64,000 bases of DNA from TMP-7 sp038212445 (GCA_038212445.1 JBBQUM010000002.1:310001-374000), one strand, 5' to 3'. Shown: positions 44,653 through 53,966, numbered from the stretch's first letter. The notes: a model not told the origin generated them from the letters alone. Made by a program: numbers and translations.

Positions 44653-45210
44653 CTACTTGCTGATTCGATCCGCGGCGCTGACTGGCGTGGGGGCTACGCG
44701 TTCGTAGATGCCGTCCACAACTTCACAAATCGCACGCTGATAGGAGTGGCGGAGTTGCTCAAAAGGTCCGCCCGTGGTGGTCAGAGACCGCCAGACTTCG
44801 GACCATTCGTGACCGTCGGGGATCGTCGCGGGGCGCTCGGTCGCGAATACGGCGTAACGCCAGTACGAGGGGGCGGTGAACAGGGCGGTGTTGTAGCCGA
44901 ACCAGAGAGTATCGGTCAGCGTCTGGATGCGGTCACTGATGCGGCGGGCGGCTTCTTTGTCGAGAGCTGGGGTTCCACCGACTGCGTATTCGCCGATGTG
45001 CGCGCCGGCGATTGCCTGGGCGTACTGCCGGATGTAGTCGATGGTGGTTGCACGGGCCTTGATGATGTCGTCAGGCACGAAGGAGAATGCGGGATTGTTC
45101 GGGAAGAATGGCGCACGCTCCCTGTCATAGTGAGCGAGGGCGACGCGCTCGGCAGTTTCAATTCGCTCGAGCGCTTCCGGCGACAGGACCGGTACATCTA
45201 CTTCCGACAT
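44653..45210 (-). CDS. Protein of unknown function
   Basis: 185 residues from the ATG at 45210, with AAGGGG upstream; an earlier start at 45264 is less likely. The chain is alpha-helical and soluble with no signal peptide or membrane helix. Recognisable points are a Tyr/Trp-rich central region (TDTLWFGYNTALFTAPSYWRYAVF), and HEWSEVWRSLTTTGGPFEQLRHSYQRAICEVVDGIYER near the C-terminus. I cannot place it in a family. Confidence 0.7.
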   Translation of the reverse strand: MSEVDVPVLSPEALERIETAERVALAHYDRERAPFFPNNPAFSFVPDDIIKARATTIDYIRQYAQAIAGAHIGEYAVGGTPALDKEAARRISDRIQTLTDTLWFGYNTALFTAPSYWRYAVFATERPATIPDGHEWSEVWRSLTTTGGPFEQLRHSYQRAICEVVDGIYERVAPTPVSAADRISK

Positions 45211-45375
45211 TGATCCCCTTGTAGCGGCTCGAACCGGGCGTCCACCTGCCTGGTTCGCCGGCAAATTCAGAATTTACCGGTTAATCTCCGCTGTTGACAG
45301 CATACTTCGAACTCTATTATGCCTTTTCGGGGCGGCCGGCGTGCGGCGTTGCCATTCGCCCCGAGTGGCGAAAAC

Positions 45376-45519
45376 CTACCAGGACTTGTGGCCGATGTCA
45401 CACGGGCACTTCGGGACGTAAGGTGCAGTCGCTGCGGGACCGGGGGCAGGCGCCGGCGCGGGGACGGTCGGGGTAAGTGTGGTCAGGGTGAGTGCAAACG
45501 AGAGCAATAGGGTAATCAT
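45376..45519 (-). CDS. Small exported peptide, 47 residues
   Basis: A frame of 48 codons from the ATG at 45519 to a TAG at 45376. It opens with a short hydrophobic signal-like segment (MITLLLSFALTLTTLTP), followed by a Pro/Ala spacer (VPAPAPAPGPAATA) and a cysteine-bearing end (YVPKCPCDIGHKSW). AAAGGA lies about 12 bases upstream, slightly far. If real it would be exported with a short mature tail. The composition is a known pattern of small secreted or lipoprotein-like peptides, but no homologue is known to me. Confidence 0.5.
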   Translation of the reverse strand: MITLLLSFALTLTTLTPTVPAPAPAPGPAATAPYVPKCPCDIGHKSW

Positions 45520-45720
45520 GTTTTTCAATTTCCTTTGGTTTGATTTGCCAGCTTTTCTGGCTTCACACTGGAATGCGCGAACCGTGGAAATCGGTATCAG
45601 GAAATTTTGAGTTTTTTTCGTGACCCTTGCCGGCTGATATAAAATGGATCGAACGTGCGGCAGACGGGGCCTGGTTCAGGCAATTTTTAGGGCCCGGAGG
45701 AGCACCACCGGCCATGAACC

Positions 45721-46026
45721 ATGACTGAATTCAACTTACTCCGCGGACGATTGATCATCCTCGTCGACCTGCTCGAAGCCAATCAAAGCGTCTATCCGGC
45801 GCGTGAACTCGAAGCCCTGGTGCAGGAGTTGGAGGCGAGTCTGAGGCCGACGGGTCCAAGAGGATCCAAGGGATCGCCGCAGTATGCGTTCAACCCGGTG
45901 GAGCGAGCCCAGATCCGGGACGCGTATCACAGGCTGATGACGGCGGTGGAGCGGCGGAATGCAGACTCGCAGATGATTCTGGACGCGCTCCAGGATGCGC
46001 TGTCGCACTGGCACGCGGCAAGTTGA
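45721..46026 (+). CDS. Small helical protein of unknown function
   Basis: 101 residues. A mainly helical protein (LLRGRLIILVDLLEANQSVYPARELEALVQELEA, then PVERAQIRDAYHRLMTAVERRN) with no signal. The strong GGAGGAG at 45696-45702 is 18 bases from this start but 11 from an ATG at 45714, which encodes only four codons (ATG AAC CAT GAC TGA). That mini-frame ends just inside this gene, so the two may be coupled. I cannot assign a function. Confidence 0.6.
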   Translation: MTEFNLLRGRLIILVDLLEANQSVYPARELEALVQELEASLRPTGPRGSKGSPQYAFNPVERAQIRDAYHRLMTAVERRNADSQMILDALQDALSHWHAAS

Positions 46027-46076
46027 AATTTCGGCCGATACATAGGGAAGATGGTAGTGATCGAGAGGTTTTCAGG

Positions 46077-46589
46077 GTGAAATTGTTGTTGGTGGTGATG
46101 CTCGCCTGCGCCGCGGGGGCGCAGGAACCCAAGCCGGATCCGCCCCCTCCCAACCCCGGCCTTTCCTGGACTGCCATGACCTTCGAAGAGGGTCGGGATT
46201 GCGTTGCGGGGGCGACATGTACGCCTTCACGGCTCTCCATACGCGTCAATCCGACTGAGAACGTGATCGGCCTACAAATGCACAGCGTCGGCGTGCTGGT
46301 GGTGGCATCCAACGTCGCGCCCGCTGATTTGGCCGCCAAGAAGATGGACGTCACCATGACGTTTGAAACCGCGGATCACGTCAAGGCAACGCAAACCCGC
46401 AATGACGTTCCGATTCAGGACTACGCGGTGGACGGCAAGGCGCAGGTTCCTCCCTTGAAGTACTCCTCCTCATTCTTCAATTCGATGGACGTTGCGATCG
46501 TGAAGGTTCTGGCGATCGACACCGTCGAGAAGTCCATTGGACCCGACGGCAAGACCATCGAGACCGTGCACAAGTTCCGCGCGAAGTGA
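46077..46589 (+). CDS. Exported protein of unknown function
   Basis: 170 residues from the GTG at 46077, where the signal peptide VKLLLVVMLACAAGAQEPK begins; an earlier frame start at 46023 would precede it with charged residues. The mature part is a short Pro-rich stretch (EPKPDPPPPNPG), then a beta-rich domain with two cysteines (RDCVAGATC). No signature is recognised. A ribosome site (GAGAGG) lies upstream. Confidence 0.7.
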   Translation: MKLLLVVMLACAAGAQEPKPDPPPPNPGLSWTAMTFEEGRDCVAGATCTPSRLSIRVNPTENVIGLQMHSVGVLVVASNVAPADLAAKKMDVTMTFETADHVKATQTRNDVPIQDYAVDGKAQVPPLKYSSSFFNSMDVAIVKVLAIDTVEKSIGPDGKTIETVHKFRAK

Positions 46590-46628
46590 CAGCCTCGCCG
46601 CAACCTGCAGCCGTTATGATGAGAGGGC

Positions 46629-48050
46629 ATGTCGCGTGTACTGATGGTGGCTTCAGAGGCGGCACCCTTCGTAAAAACGGGTGGACTGGCGGATGTTATG
46701 GGTGGACTGCCTCCGGCGCTGGCCGCCTTGGGCGAGCAGGTGGCAGTAGTGCTGCCGAAGTACCGGTCCGTCGAGCTATTTCAGCCTGAGCGGATTTATC
46801 ACGAATTGCCGTTGCGCGTCGGCAACCGGACGTTCGCCTGCGCGATCGATCGGGTAGTCCTAAAAGGCGTCTCCTACCTCTTCGTCAACTGCCCCGCCCT
46901 CTTTGACCGGGACGGCATCTATAACTCCAAGGGTGTCGACTTCCCGGACAATCACATACGTTTTGCAGGTTTGTGCCGCGCCGCGCTCGAAACGGTCCGC
47001 CGGGTTTTCAGGCCCGACATTATTCATGGACATGACTGGCAGGCAGGCCTGGTCCCTGTTTATCTGCACGGCACTGCTTCGTCTGACCCGACTTTCATGG
47101 GCATCAAGACGCTGTTCACTATTCACAATCTTGGCTATCAGGGACGCTTCGGTCCGCACGAGTTGGCGGACATGGGACTCGACGCAACGGTGATGCGCCA
47201 GGATCTGATGGAATACTACGGCGACGTGAATCTGCTGAAGGGCGGCATCGTGTACAGCGACGCCATCAGCACCGTAAGCAAAGCGTATGCGCGCGAGATC
47301 CAGACGCCGGAGTACGGCTTCGGGTTGGACGGCCTGTTGCGGTCGCGGTCAGCCGTGTTGTCGGGAATCCTGAACGGCGTGGATTACGCGGAGTGGAGTC
47401 CTGAAACCGACGCCTTCCTGCCGGTGCATTATAACGAAGCCGATTTGGCGGGGAAGCGCGCCTGTAAGAAGGAACTGCTCGAACGCGTAGGTCTACCGGC
47501 GGAGAACATGAATCGTCCGGTAATCGGCATTGTGTCGCGGATGGCCGCGCAGAAGGGCTTCGACCTGATTGCCGAAATCGCCGGCGAGTTGATGAACGAA
47601 GACATCGCGCTGGTAGTGCTCGGATCTGGCGAGGCGCGTTACGAGCAACTATTTGCCAGTCTGCGGGATGCGCATCCGGATCGTGTAGGCATAGGAACCG
47701 GCTACAACAATCCGCTGGCTCACCTGATTGAAGGAGGCGCGGACCTGTTCCTGATGCCGAGCCAATATGAACCGTGCGGGCTCAATCAGATTTACAGCCT
47801 GCGCTACGGGACCGTTCCGGTGGTTCGCGCCACCGGAGGCCTGGATGATACGATTGATGAGGAAACGGGGTTCAAGTTTAACCCGTATTCGGGGGAAGCG
47901 CTGCTCGGCGCAATCAGGGCCGCGCTGGTTGCTTATGGCAAACCTGGTTCCTGGAAGGCCATGATGCGCCACGGGATGCAAAAGGACTTTTCCTGGGCCG
48001 CTTCAGCCCGGGAGTATGTGGCCTTGTATCAGCAGTTACGGGCAGCCTGA
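46629..48050 (+). CDS. glgA: Glycogen synthase (ADP-glucose-dependent)
   Basis: 473 residues of GT5, the usual length. The N-terminal ADP-glucose site KTGGLADV lies near residue 15, HGHDWQAGLVPVYL near 135, and the C-terminal nucleotide-binding segment includes GSGEARYEQLFASL, then MPSQYEPCGLNQIYSLRYGTVPVVRATGGLDDTI. It elongates alpha-1,4-glucan chains in the cytosol. No other glycogen genes lie beside it. Confidence 0.96.
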   Translation: MSRVLMVASEAAPFVKTGGLADVMGGLPPALAALGEQVAVVLPKYRSVELFQPERIYHELPLRVGNRTFACAIDRVVLKGVSYLFVNCPALFDRDGIYNSKGVDFPDNHIRFAGLCRAALETVRRVFRPDIIHGHDWQAGLVPVYLHGTASSDPTFMGIKTLFTIHNLGYQGRFGPHELADMGLDATVMRQDLMEYYGDVNLLKGGIVYSDAISTVSKAYAREIQTPEYGFGLDGLLRSRSAVLSGILNGVDYAEWSPETDAFLPVHYNEADLAGKRACKKELLERVGLPAENMNRPVIGIVSRMAAQKGFDLIAEIAGELMNEDIALVVLGSGEARYEQLFASLRDAHPDRVGIGTGYNNPLAHLIEGGADLFLMPSQYEPCGLNQIYSLRYGTVPVVRATGGLDDTIDEETGFKFNPYSGEALLGAIRAALVAYGKPGSWKAMMRHGMQKDFSWAASAREYVALYQQLRAA

Positions 48051-48095
48051 ATCCCACCTGAAGTGTAGAGCATCTAACGCTATGGAGACGAAGAA

Positions 48096-48425
48096 ATGGC
48101 CGGTCAAAACACGCTGACTTTTACCGATACAACGTTTGATCAGGACGTCCTCAATGCTGAGGTTCCTGTGCTAGTGGATTTCTGGGCGGAATGGTGCGGA
48201 CCTTGCCGCGCGATGACTCCGACCATCGACGCAGTGGCTGAAGAGTACAACGGGCGAGCCAAAATCGGCAAGCTGAACGTGGATGAGAACGGACAGACGG
48301 CGATGCGCTATCAGGTGCGCAGCATCCCGACGTTCCTGCTGTTTAAGGGCGGCAAGCTTGTGCAGCATCATGTTGGAACGTTGGGCAAGGGCGACGTTCA
48401 GAAGATGCTCGACTCCCACCTGTAA
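48096..48425 (+). CDS. trxA: Thioredoxin
   Basis: 109 residues with the active site WAEWCGPCRAM near residue 31, the cis-proline in RSIPTFLLF, and GTLGKGDVQKML at the end. It is the cytosolic thiol-disulfide carrier. It is 46 bases after glgA and is followed by a strong terminator. Confidence 0.97.
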   Translation: MAGQNTLTFTDTTFDQDVLNAEVPVLVDFWAEWCGPCRAMTPTIDAVAEEYNGRAKIGKLNVDENGQTAMRYQVRSIPTFLLFKGGKLVQHHVGTLGKGDVQKMLDSHL

Positions 48426-48449
48426 CCCAGCGACAATTTGACCAGCAAG

Positions 48450-48481
48450 AGCCCGGCCGGTTTCATCCGACCGGGCTTTTT
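48450..48481 (+). terminator. Rho-independent terminator after trxA
   Basis: GCCCGGCCGG (48451-48460) pairs with CCGACCGGGC (48467-48476), ten pairs with one mismatch and a 6-base loop, followed by TTTTT. This is a clear intrinsic terminator for the glgA-trxA direction, and it lies 14 bases from the convergent regulator stop. Confidence 0.85.
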
Positions 48482-48494
48482 CTGTGTGCAGGGC

Positions 48495-49181
48495 TCAGGC
48501 GATCCAGACTTTATCGGCCGCCGACTTCCCCAATTGAACCTGGCGGCCGGCGATGTGGAGTGTGAGCGTATCGTCGTAGTTGCGAGTGCAGAGGGCGATG
48601 GTGACGCCGGGCCGGATCCCCAAGCCGTTCAAATATTCCAGCAACTGGCGGTCGCGCTCGAACACGCTGACCACTTGTGACGGCTTATCCATTTCGGCTA
48701 ACGGTTTCCACCCGCGGCGACGGCGGTCAGACGGACTGTCCATGCCGACGAAGTTACCGTGAGGACAAGCACCACCCGATCCCAACTTCTCAACTAACAG
48801 ACGTTCGAACTCGCCACTCACGGCGTGTTCCATCTGCTCAGCCTCGTCGTGGACCTTGTACCACTCCATGTCGAAGACTTCGGTGAGCATTCGTTCGATG
48901 AGGTGATGGCGGTGGATCAGGCGGTTGGCGATCTCGCGTCCTCCGGCAGTGAGCGTGATGTGACCTTCGCGGTCCACTCCTATCATGCCGTCGCGTTTGA
49001 GCCGGCGGATTGCCATCGTGACAGCCGGAGCGCTGACGTTGAGCCAGCGGACCAGCGTCGCCGCTATCACCACTTCGCCTTCGCTCTCGGCTTCGGCGAT
49101 GGTCTTCAGATAGTTTTCCTTCGAGATTGTAATCTTCAAGGCTGCTTGCTTGAATTGTAGCCTGCTAGCGCGGGACAGCAC
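48495..49181 (-). CDS. DtxR/MntR-family metal-dependent repressor
   Basis: 228 residues from a GTG at 49181; a later start at a TTG near residue 15 is possible. The N-terminal winged helix reads ISKENYLKTIAEAESEG, with VRWLNVSAPAVTMAIRRLKRDGMI. The dimerisation half carries ligand residues in IERMLTEVFDMEW, VHDEAEQMEHAVS and GGACPHGNFVG. A C-terminal FeoA/SH3-like domain (VFERDRQLLEYLNGLGIRPG) completes it. It probably senses Mn2+ or Fe2+ and represses uptake genes. It is divergent from the PAS kinase across 37 bases. Confidence 0.9.
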   Translation of the reverse strand: MLSRASRLQFKQAALKITISKENYLKTIAEAESEGEVVIAATLVRWLNVSAPAVTMAIRRLKRDGMIGVDREGHITLTAGGREIANRLIHRHHLIERMLTEVFDMEWYKVHDEAEQMEHAVSGEFERLLVEKLGSGGACPHGNFVGMDSPSDRRRRGWKPLAEMDKPSQVVSVFERDRQLLEYLNGLGIRPGVTIALCTRNYDDTLTLHIAGRQVQLGKSAADKVWIA

Positions 49182-49218
49182 CGGACCTATAGACTAAAGA
49201 ACAGGTCTCGCCGGCTGG

Positions 49219-51477
49219 ATGAATTCTGTCACTGCATCCGAAGTTTCCGCTCTGCGGCAGCGCATCAACGAGCTTGAAGCGGAATTGAGCCGGGTGGAGG
49301 GGAGCTACGATATTGGTGCTCCGCTTGGTTTCGCTCGCCTCGACCACGACTTAAAACATCTCGAAGTGAGTGCTTCGCTCGCAGAATGGGCATCGCGTGC
49401 GCAGGATGACTTTAGAGGTCAAACTGTTGAGGCAGTGTTCGACGGCGCGTCCGCACAGCAACTCGACGCGCTATACCGCCGCGTTCTTGAGGACGGGAAA
49501 AGCGCTTCAGCGGCCCGGATAGAACTTTTCGGAAAGCTCTATAACGTCCGAGCCACACCGGTGGGCAGCGGATTGGCGGCGGTTTTTGAAGCATCAATCG
49601 ACGCGGCTGAACGGCAGCGCTACCGGGACGAACTTCAAACCGCGCGCGAACGCTTTAGGGTGGCGGTGGCGGCGACACGGGCGCTGGTCTACGACTACGA
49701 TTGGCGACAGGGCCGGGTGGACCGCATCTGCGGCGTTGAAGAACTTACCGGCTATCCAGCCGCGCAGGTCGCCCCAACTCCAGAAGCATGGTGGCAACTG
49801 GTTCATCCCGACGATCTGGCAGTCCAACAACGTACCGCCGGACATGGGTTGGAGGGTTCACCGGCAACGCTCACCAACCAATATCGGATCCGCCACCATG
49901 ACGGCTCTTGGCGCTGGGTGCAAGACACCTCCACGGTTTTCTACGATGGCGCGGGCGAGCCGGTGCGGATGATCGGGCTAACGGTGGATGTTACGGCCGA
50001 GCGGACCGCACAGGAGGCGCTTCGGGCCAGTGAAGAGCGGTACCGTGCGCTCACTGAGAATCTTCCGCACATGGTGTCGCAGTTGATGCCGGACGGACTG
50101 TCGACCTTCGGCAACCGCGCGTGGCGGGAGTTCTTCCGGAGAACGCAATTGACGTTCGCCGAGTGGCTTGAGGTGGTCCATCCGGAAGATATGGCGCGTG
50201 TTCAAGCAGCATGGTTGCGGATGCAGGCTGACCAGATCGGTGAGGGCGATGAATTTCGCTTTCGCCGTCACGATGGCGTGTACCGGTGGCTTCAGGTCAC
50301 GGTAATTCCGATTCGCAATGCCGGCGGCGGTTTGGAGTGCTGGGTTGCGACGGCCACTGATATTCACGAACGCCGAGAGGCGGATCAGCAGATTCGCGAC
50401 AGCGAAGAACGGCTGCGCGCCATCAATCATGTCGTTCCCGCGGGACTGTTCACGAGTACGGTGGCGGGCTGGGACTACGTCAGCGATTCACTGCTGGATC
50501 AACTCGGCGCGAGCCTGGACGGCATGGTTGGCGATGGCTGGCTGACCGTGATCCATCCGGACGATCGCGAAGCCGTGGTGGAATGCTGGTCAAAGTCGCT
50601 GGCTGGCGTTGCGGATTTCGATTGCGAATTTCGTTTTAGGCTGAAGGACCAAACCTATCGCTGGTTTCATGGACGCAGCGTGCCCATGAGAGAGATGGAC
50701 GGCCCCATCATCCGGTGGTTCGGCGCTTGTTGGGACACAGAAGACCAGAAGCGCAGCGAGGAAAAGCTGAAGCAGGCCAACGAGGATCTGGCGGCCTCGA
50801 ACAAGCTGCTGGAACAATTCGCCTACGTCGCCAGTCACGACTTGCAGGAGCCGCTCCGCACCATTGGTAGCTTTTCGCAGCTGCTCGAACGGCAATATCG
50901 GGGACAGCTCGACGCGAATGCCGATGGCTACATCGGACATATCGTCGACGCCACCGGCCGGATGCGCCAACTGGTGATGGATTTGCTCGCGTTCTCGCGC
51001 GTGACCGCGGCGCAAACGATTGTTGTCGAAAGCGTGCCCCTAGGATTTGTCTGGGATCGGGTGAAGCATGATCTCCGGCAGTTGATCCAGGAGTCGAAGG
51101 CGGGGATTACCGCGTCGCCGCTGCCGGTGGTTGAGGGAAGTTCAAGCCAACTGGCGCAGGTCCTGCAGAACCTGCTGGCCAACGCCCTCAAGTACAGGCT
51201 TGAGGATCAGGCGCCGGTGATTCATCTCGAATGCCAGGAGAGAGAGAGCGACTGGCTGGTGACGCTCGCGGACAACGGGCAGGGTTTTGCGGCTGAGTAT
51301 TCCGAACGCATTTTTGCAGCATTTAAGCGCCTGCATGGACGCGATATTCCCGGCACTGGCGTGGGGCTTGCGATTGTCCGCACGATCGTGGAGCGCCACG
51401 GGGGCCGCGTCTGGGCCGAGTCCGAAGGCCCTGGCAAAGGCGCGAGATTCTACTTCACACTTCCCAAGCCTCACTAA
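49219..51477 (+). CDS. Soluble multi-PAS histidine kinase
   Basis: 752 residues with no membrane helix. After an N-terminal coiled-coil and partial PAS region, three PAS/PAC units follow: one with the HPDDL motif (about 160-265), one with HPEDM (about 280-390) and one with HPDDR (about 400-510). The kinase core has the phosphoacceptor in ASHDLQEPLRTIGSFSQLL near residue 539, and the ATP domain ends in GTGVGLAIVRTIVERHGG. No response regulator adjoins. PAS ligands (redox, light or small molecule) cannot be told; the core resembles phytochrome-like kinases but no GAF/PHY pair is seen. Confidence 0.9.
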   Translation: MNSVTASEVSALRQRINELEAELSRVEGSYDIGAPLGFARLDHDLKHLEVSASLAEWASRAQDDFRGQTVEAVFDGASAQQLDALYRRVLEDGKSASAARIELFGKLYNVRATPVGSGLAAVFEASIDAAERQRYRDELQTARERFRVAVAATRALVYDYDWRQGRVDRICGVEELTGYPAAQVAPTPEAWWQLVHPDDLAVQQRTAGHGLEGSPATLTNQYRIRHHDGSWRWVQDTSTVFYDGAGEPVRMIGLTVDVTAERTAQEALRASEERYRALTENLPHMVSQLMPDGLSTFGNRAWREFFRRTQLTFAEWLEVVHPEDMARVQAAWLRMQADQIGEGDEFRFRRHDGVYRWLQVTVIPIRNAGGGLECWVATATDIHERREADQQIRDSEERLRAINHVVPAGLFTSTVAGWDYVSDSLLDQLGASLDGMVGDGWLTVIHPDDREAVVECWSKSLAGVADFDCEFRFRLKDQTYRWFHGRSVPMREMDGPIIRWFGACWDTEDQKRSEEKLKQANEDLAASNKLLEQFAYVASHDLQEPLRTIGSFSQLLERQYRGQLDANADGYIGHIVDATGRMRQLVMDLLAFSRVTAAQTIVVESVPLGFVWDRVKHDLRQLIQESKAGITASPLPVVEGSSSQLAQVLQNLLANALKYRLEDQAPVIHLECQERESDWLVTLADNGQGFAAEYSERIFAAFKRLHGRDIPGTGVGLAIVRTIVERHGGRVWAESEGPGKGARFYFTLPKPH

Positions 51478-51560
51478 ACCCGAGGACAGGTGTAACCCAG
51501 CGGGACGTGGTGGCGCCCTATTTGTTATCCTCTCGGGAAAGCTTTAAAGAACGGAAAAAA

Positions 51561-53192
51561 ATGCTGAACAAGAAGCTGCTTTGTACGGCCGCGGCTGCGG
51601 CTATCGCCATTCCGTTCCTGCTGATTGCGCAGGAGCGCGTTGATCTTTCAATTGTTAATCGGATCCGCAATGAAGCCTTCGAAAATTCCAAGGTCATGGA
51701 TCACATGTTTTATCTCACGGATGTGCATGGTCCGCGACTCACCAATTCGCCCGGCTATCGCGCGGCAGCGGACTGGGTGGTGAAGCAGATGGGCGAGTAT
51801 TCAATTCCAGCCAAGCTCGAAAAGTGGGGACCTTTCGGCCGAAGCTGGAGCTATTCGCATTTTGAAGCGCACCTGATCGAGCCGCAGTACGCGCCGATGA
51901 TCGGCTTCCCGCTGGCCTGGACGCCTGGGACCAACGGGACGGTTCTTGGCGAGCCCATCATCGCCTCTATTCGCACAGAAGCCGATATGGAGAAGTGGAA
52001 GGGCAAACTGAAGGGCAAGATTGTGCTGAGCGCGGCCGCCAGGGATCTGACGATGCGCGCGGCAGCCGACGGCCATCGGTACACCGAAGACGAACTGATG
52101 AAGGAATCTGTCGCTCCGGAGCCCGGGCTTGGCGGACCTTTCGGCGGACGTCCGCGCCAGGGCGCACCGGGCGACGGTCCGCAGAATTTCCAACAGATGC
52201 GCGAATTCCGGAACAAGCTTACGAAGTTCTGGGCCGACGAAGCACCCGCGCTCATCATCCAGCCGGGCACTATCGGCGACGGCGGCACGGTATTCGGTTC
52301 AGGTGGCGGATCGCAGGATAAGAAACAGCCGATCCCGCCGCCGATGATCGTCCTGACGCCGGAGCACTACAACCGCATCATGCGGCTCATCGAGCACAAG
52401 ATTCCGGTGAAGGTGGCTGTCAACGTTGAAGCGAAGATTATCGACGAGCCTGAAGATTCGGTGAACGTCATCGCCGAGATTGAAGGCGGCAAGAAGAAAG
52501 ACGAAATCGTCATGCTGGGCGCTCACCTGGACTCCTGGCACGGCGGCACCGGCGCCACCGACAACGCCGCGGGCAGCGCCGTGATGATGGAGGCCATGCG
52601 CATCCTGAAGTCGCTCGATGTGAAATTCGACCGCACCATCCGCATGGGTCTGTGGAGCGGCGAAGAAGAAGGACTGCTAGGCTCGCGCGCCTACGTGAAG
52701 GAACATTTCGCCGATCCGGAAGTGATGAAGCCGACGACACAGCATGGCAAGCTCGCGGGCTATTTCAATGTCGACAATGGCACGGGCAAACTGCGCGGCG
52801 TTTATCTTCAGGGCAACGATATGGTGAGGCCGATCTTCGAGAAATGGATTGAGCCGTTCAAGGATCTGGGTTTGACGACCCTGACAATCCGCAACACGGG
52901 TGGCACCGATCACCTTTCGTTCGATGGTGTGGGCATTCCGGGATTCCAGTTCATCCAGGATCCGGTGGAATACAGTACGCGGACGCACCACTCGAATATG
53001 GACGTCTACGATCGCATCCAGCGTGGCGACCTCATGCAGGCCGCAGCGGTGGTGGCGTCGTTCGTCTATAACACTGCACAGCGCGATGAAATGCTGCCGC
53101 GGAAGCCTCTGCCCAAACCGCAGCCCCGGCGCGATCGCGGCGGTGCAGGTGGCGGCGCTCCCACGCCCACCACTTCAGGGAACAACAACTAG
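51561..53192 (+). CDS. Exported M28-family zinc aminopeptidase
   Basis: 543 residues from the ATG at 51561, at a signal peptide (LLCTAAAAAIAIPFLLIAQ). A PA-type insert precedes the catalytic domain. The di-zinc motif is visible: LGAHLDSWHGGTGATDNAAGS with the first His and Asp, WSGEEEGLLGS with the Glu pair, NVDNGTG, and THHSNMDVYD with the last His. Length and order match M28 peptidases. The end is a Pro/Gly/Arg-rich tail (PRRDRGGAGGG). It acts on peptides in the periplasm or outside. It overlaps the convergent unknown gene by 4 bases. Confidence 0.93.
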   Translation: MLNKKLLCTAAAAAIAIPFLLIAQERVDLSIVNRIRNEAFENSKVMDHMFYLTDVHGPRLTNSPGYRAAADWVVKQMGEYSIPAKLEKWGPFGRSWSYSHFEAHLIEPQYAPMIGFPLAWTPGTNGTVLGEPIIASIRTEADMEKWKGKLKGKIVLSAAARDLTMRAAADGHRYTEDELMKESVAPEPGLGGPFGGRPRQGAPGDGPQNFQQMREFRNKLTKFWADEAPALIIQPGTIGDGGTVFGSGGGSQDKKQPIPPPMIVLTPEHYNRIMRLIEHKIPVKVAVNVEAKIIDEPEDSVNVIAEIEGGKKKDEIVMLGAHLDSWHGGTGATDNAAGSAVMMEAMRILKSLDVKFDRTIRMGLWSGEEEGLLGSRAYVKEHFADPEVMKPTTQHGKLAGYFNVDNGTGKLRGVYLQGNDMVRPIFEKWIEPFKDLGLTTLTIRNTGGTDHLSFDGVGIPGFQFIQDPVEYSTRTHHSNMDVYDRIQRGDLMQAAAVVASFVYNTAQRDEMLPRKPLPKPQPRRDRGGAGGGAPTPTTSGNNN

Positions 53193-53605
53193 ACGTCGAG
53201 TTCCACGAGTATAGTCAGTACTTCATCAGCGCCCGGGCGGATCGTTTCGGCGATTTCTCCGGGCGTTGTCGCGTCATCGAAAACATTTCTCAGAGCGATC
53301 TTCGAGACCGCGTAGCGTTCGCTCGCGGTAAGGCCCCGGCCATTTGCCTGCATCCACGACTGCAGCGCTTCGTCGCTCACCCACACACTCACCGGACGAC
53401 GCTCGCGGCGATCGTGGCTGATCTCAAACACGTACTCGACTGCCGAGGGATGAGTCCGCTGTCCGGCAAACTGATATTGAAAGACATAGCCGCTGGCGGC
53501 CGAGTAAGTTTTCACACGCGGTCCAGCAGCGCGCTTTAAGGGCGGCAGTTCCGGCTCGCGATTCTTCTTCCACCAGCTCAACAAGGCTATCCTGGAATTT
53601 AACAT
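53189..53605 (-). CDS. Protein of unknown function
   Basis: 138 residues from the ATG at 53605; an earlier start is open but would run into the divergent DUF309 gene. No signal or membrane helix. Features are a basic N-terminus (MLNSRIALLSWWKKN), a beta-like region (KTYSAASGYVFQYQFAGQRT, EYVFEISHDRRERRPVSVWV) and a DEALQSWMQANGRGLTASERYAVSKIALRNVFDD helical part. The start codon forms a CATG with that of the opposite gene, so both start on the same four bases. Confidence 0.65.
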   Translation of the reverse strand: MLNSRIALLSWWKKNREPELPPLKRAAGPRVKTYSAASGYVFQYQFAGQRTHPSAVEYVFEISHDRRERRPVSVWVSDEALQSWMQANGRGLTASERYAVSKIALRNVFDDATTPGEIAETIRPGADEVLTILVELDV

Positions 53606-53957
53606 GCGGCCCGACCTGGAACGCGGCATTGAGCTCTTCAACACCCGCGAGTATTATGCCTGTCACGACTGGCTGGAGGATGCGTGGATGTTCGAGGTGG
53701 CGCCGCGCCGGCGCTTTCTGCAGTCGATTATTCACTACGCAGTGGCCTGTTATCACCAGGAGCGCGGCAATGCGATCGGTGCCATCCGCCAACTTCAAAA
53801 GGGACTCGACAAGCTGGGCGAGTACCGGCCTCAGTTCGAGGGCGTGGACACGGGACTTATGTATAAGGACGGAGAGGCATTGCTGGCGCTGATCGAGTCC
53901 GGCTCGCACACTGACGATTTTCCACTCATCCGAATCACTGAATCCGCCGCGAGCTAG
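53604..53957 (+). CDS. DUF309-domain protein
   Basis: 117 residues. The motif GIELFNTREYYACHDWLEDAW near the N-terminus is the DUF309 signature (FNxxxYxxxHExxExxW pattern), followed by IHYAVACYHQERGNAIGAIRQLQKGLDKL. It is a helical cytosolic protein of unknown function. Its start shares CATG with the opposite gene. Confidence 0.88.
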   Translation: MRPDLERGIELFNTREYYACHDWLEDAWMFEVAPRRRFLQSIIHYAVACYHQERGNAIGAIRQLQKGLDKLGEYRPQFEGVDTGLMYKDGEALLALIESGSHTDDFPLIRITESAAS

Positions 53958-53966
53958 AATACAGGC

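Noticed and set aside
45294..45476. Plus-strand frame overlapping the 47-residue peptide
   Set aside because: The opposite strand has a signal peptide and a ribosome site; this frame has neither.
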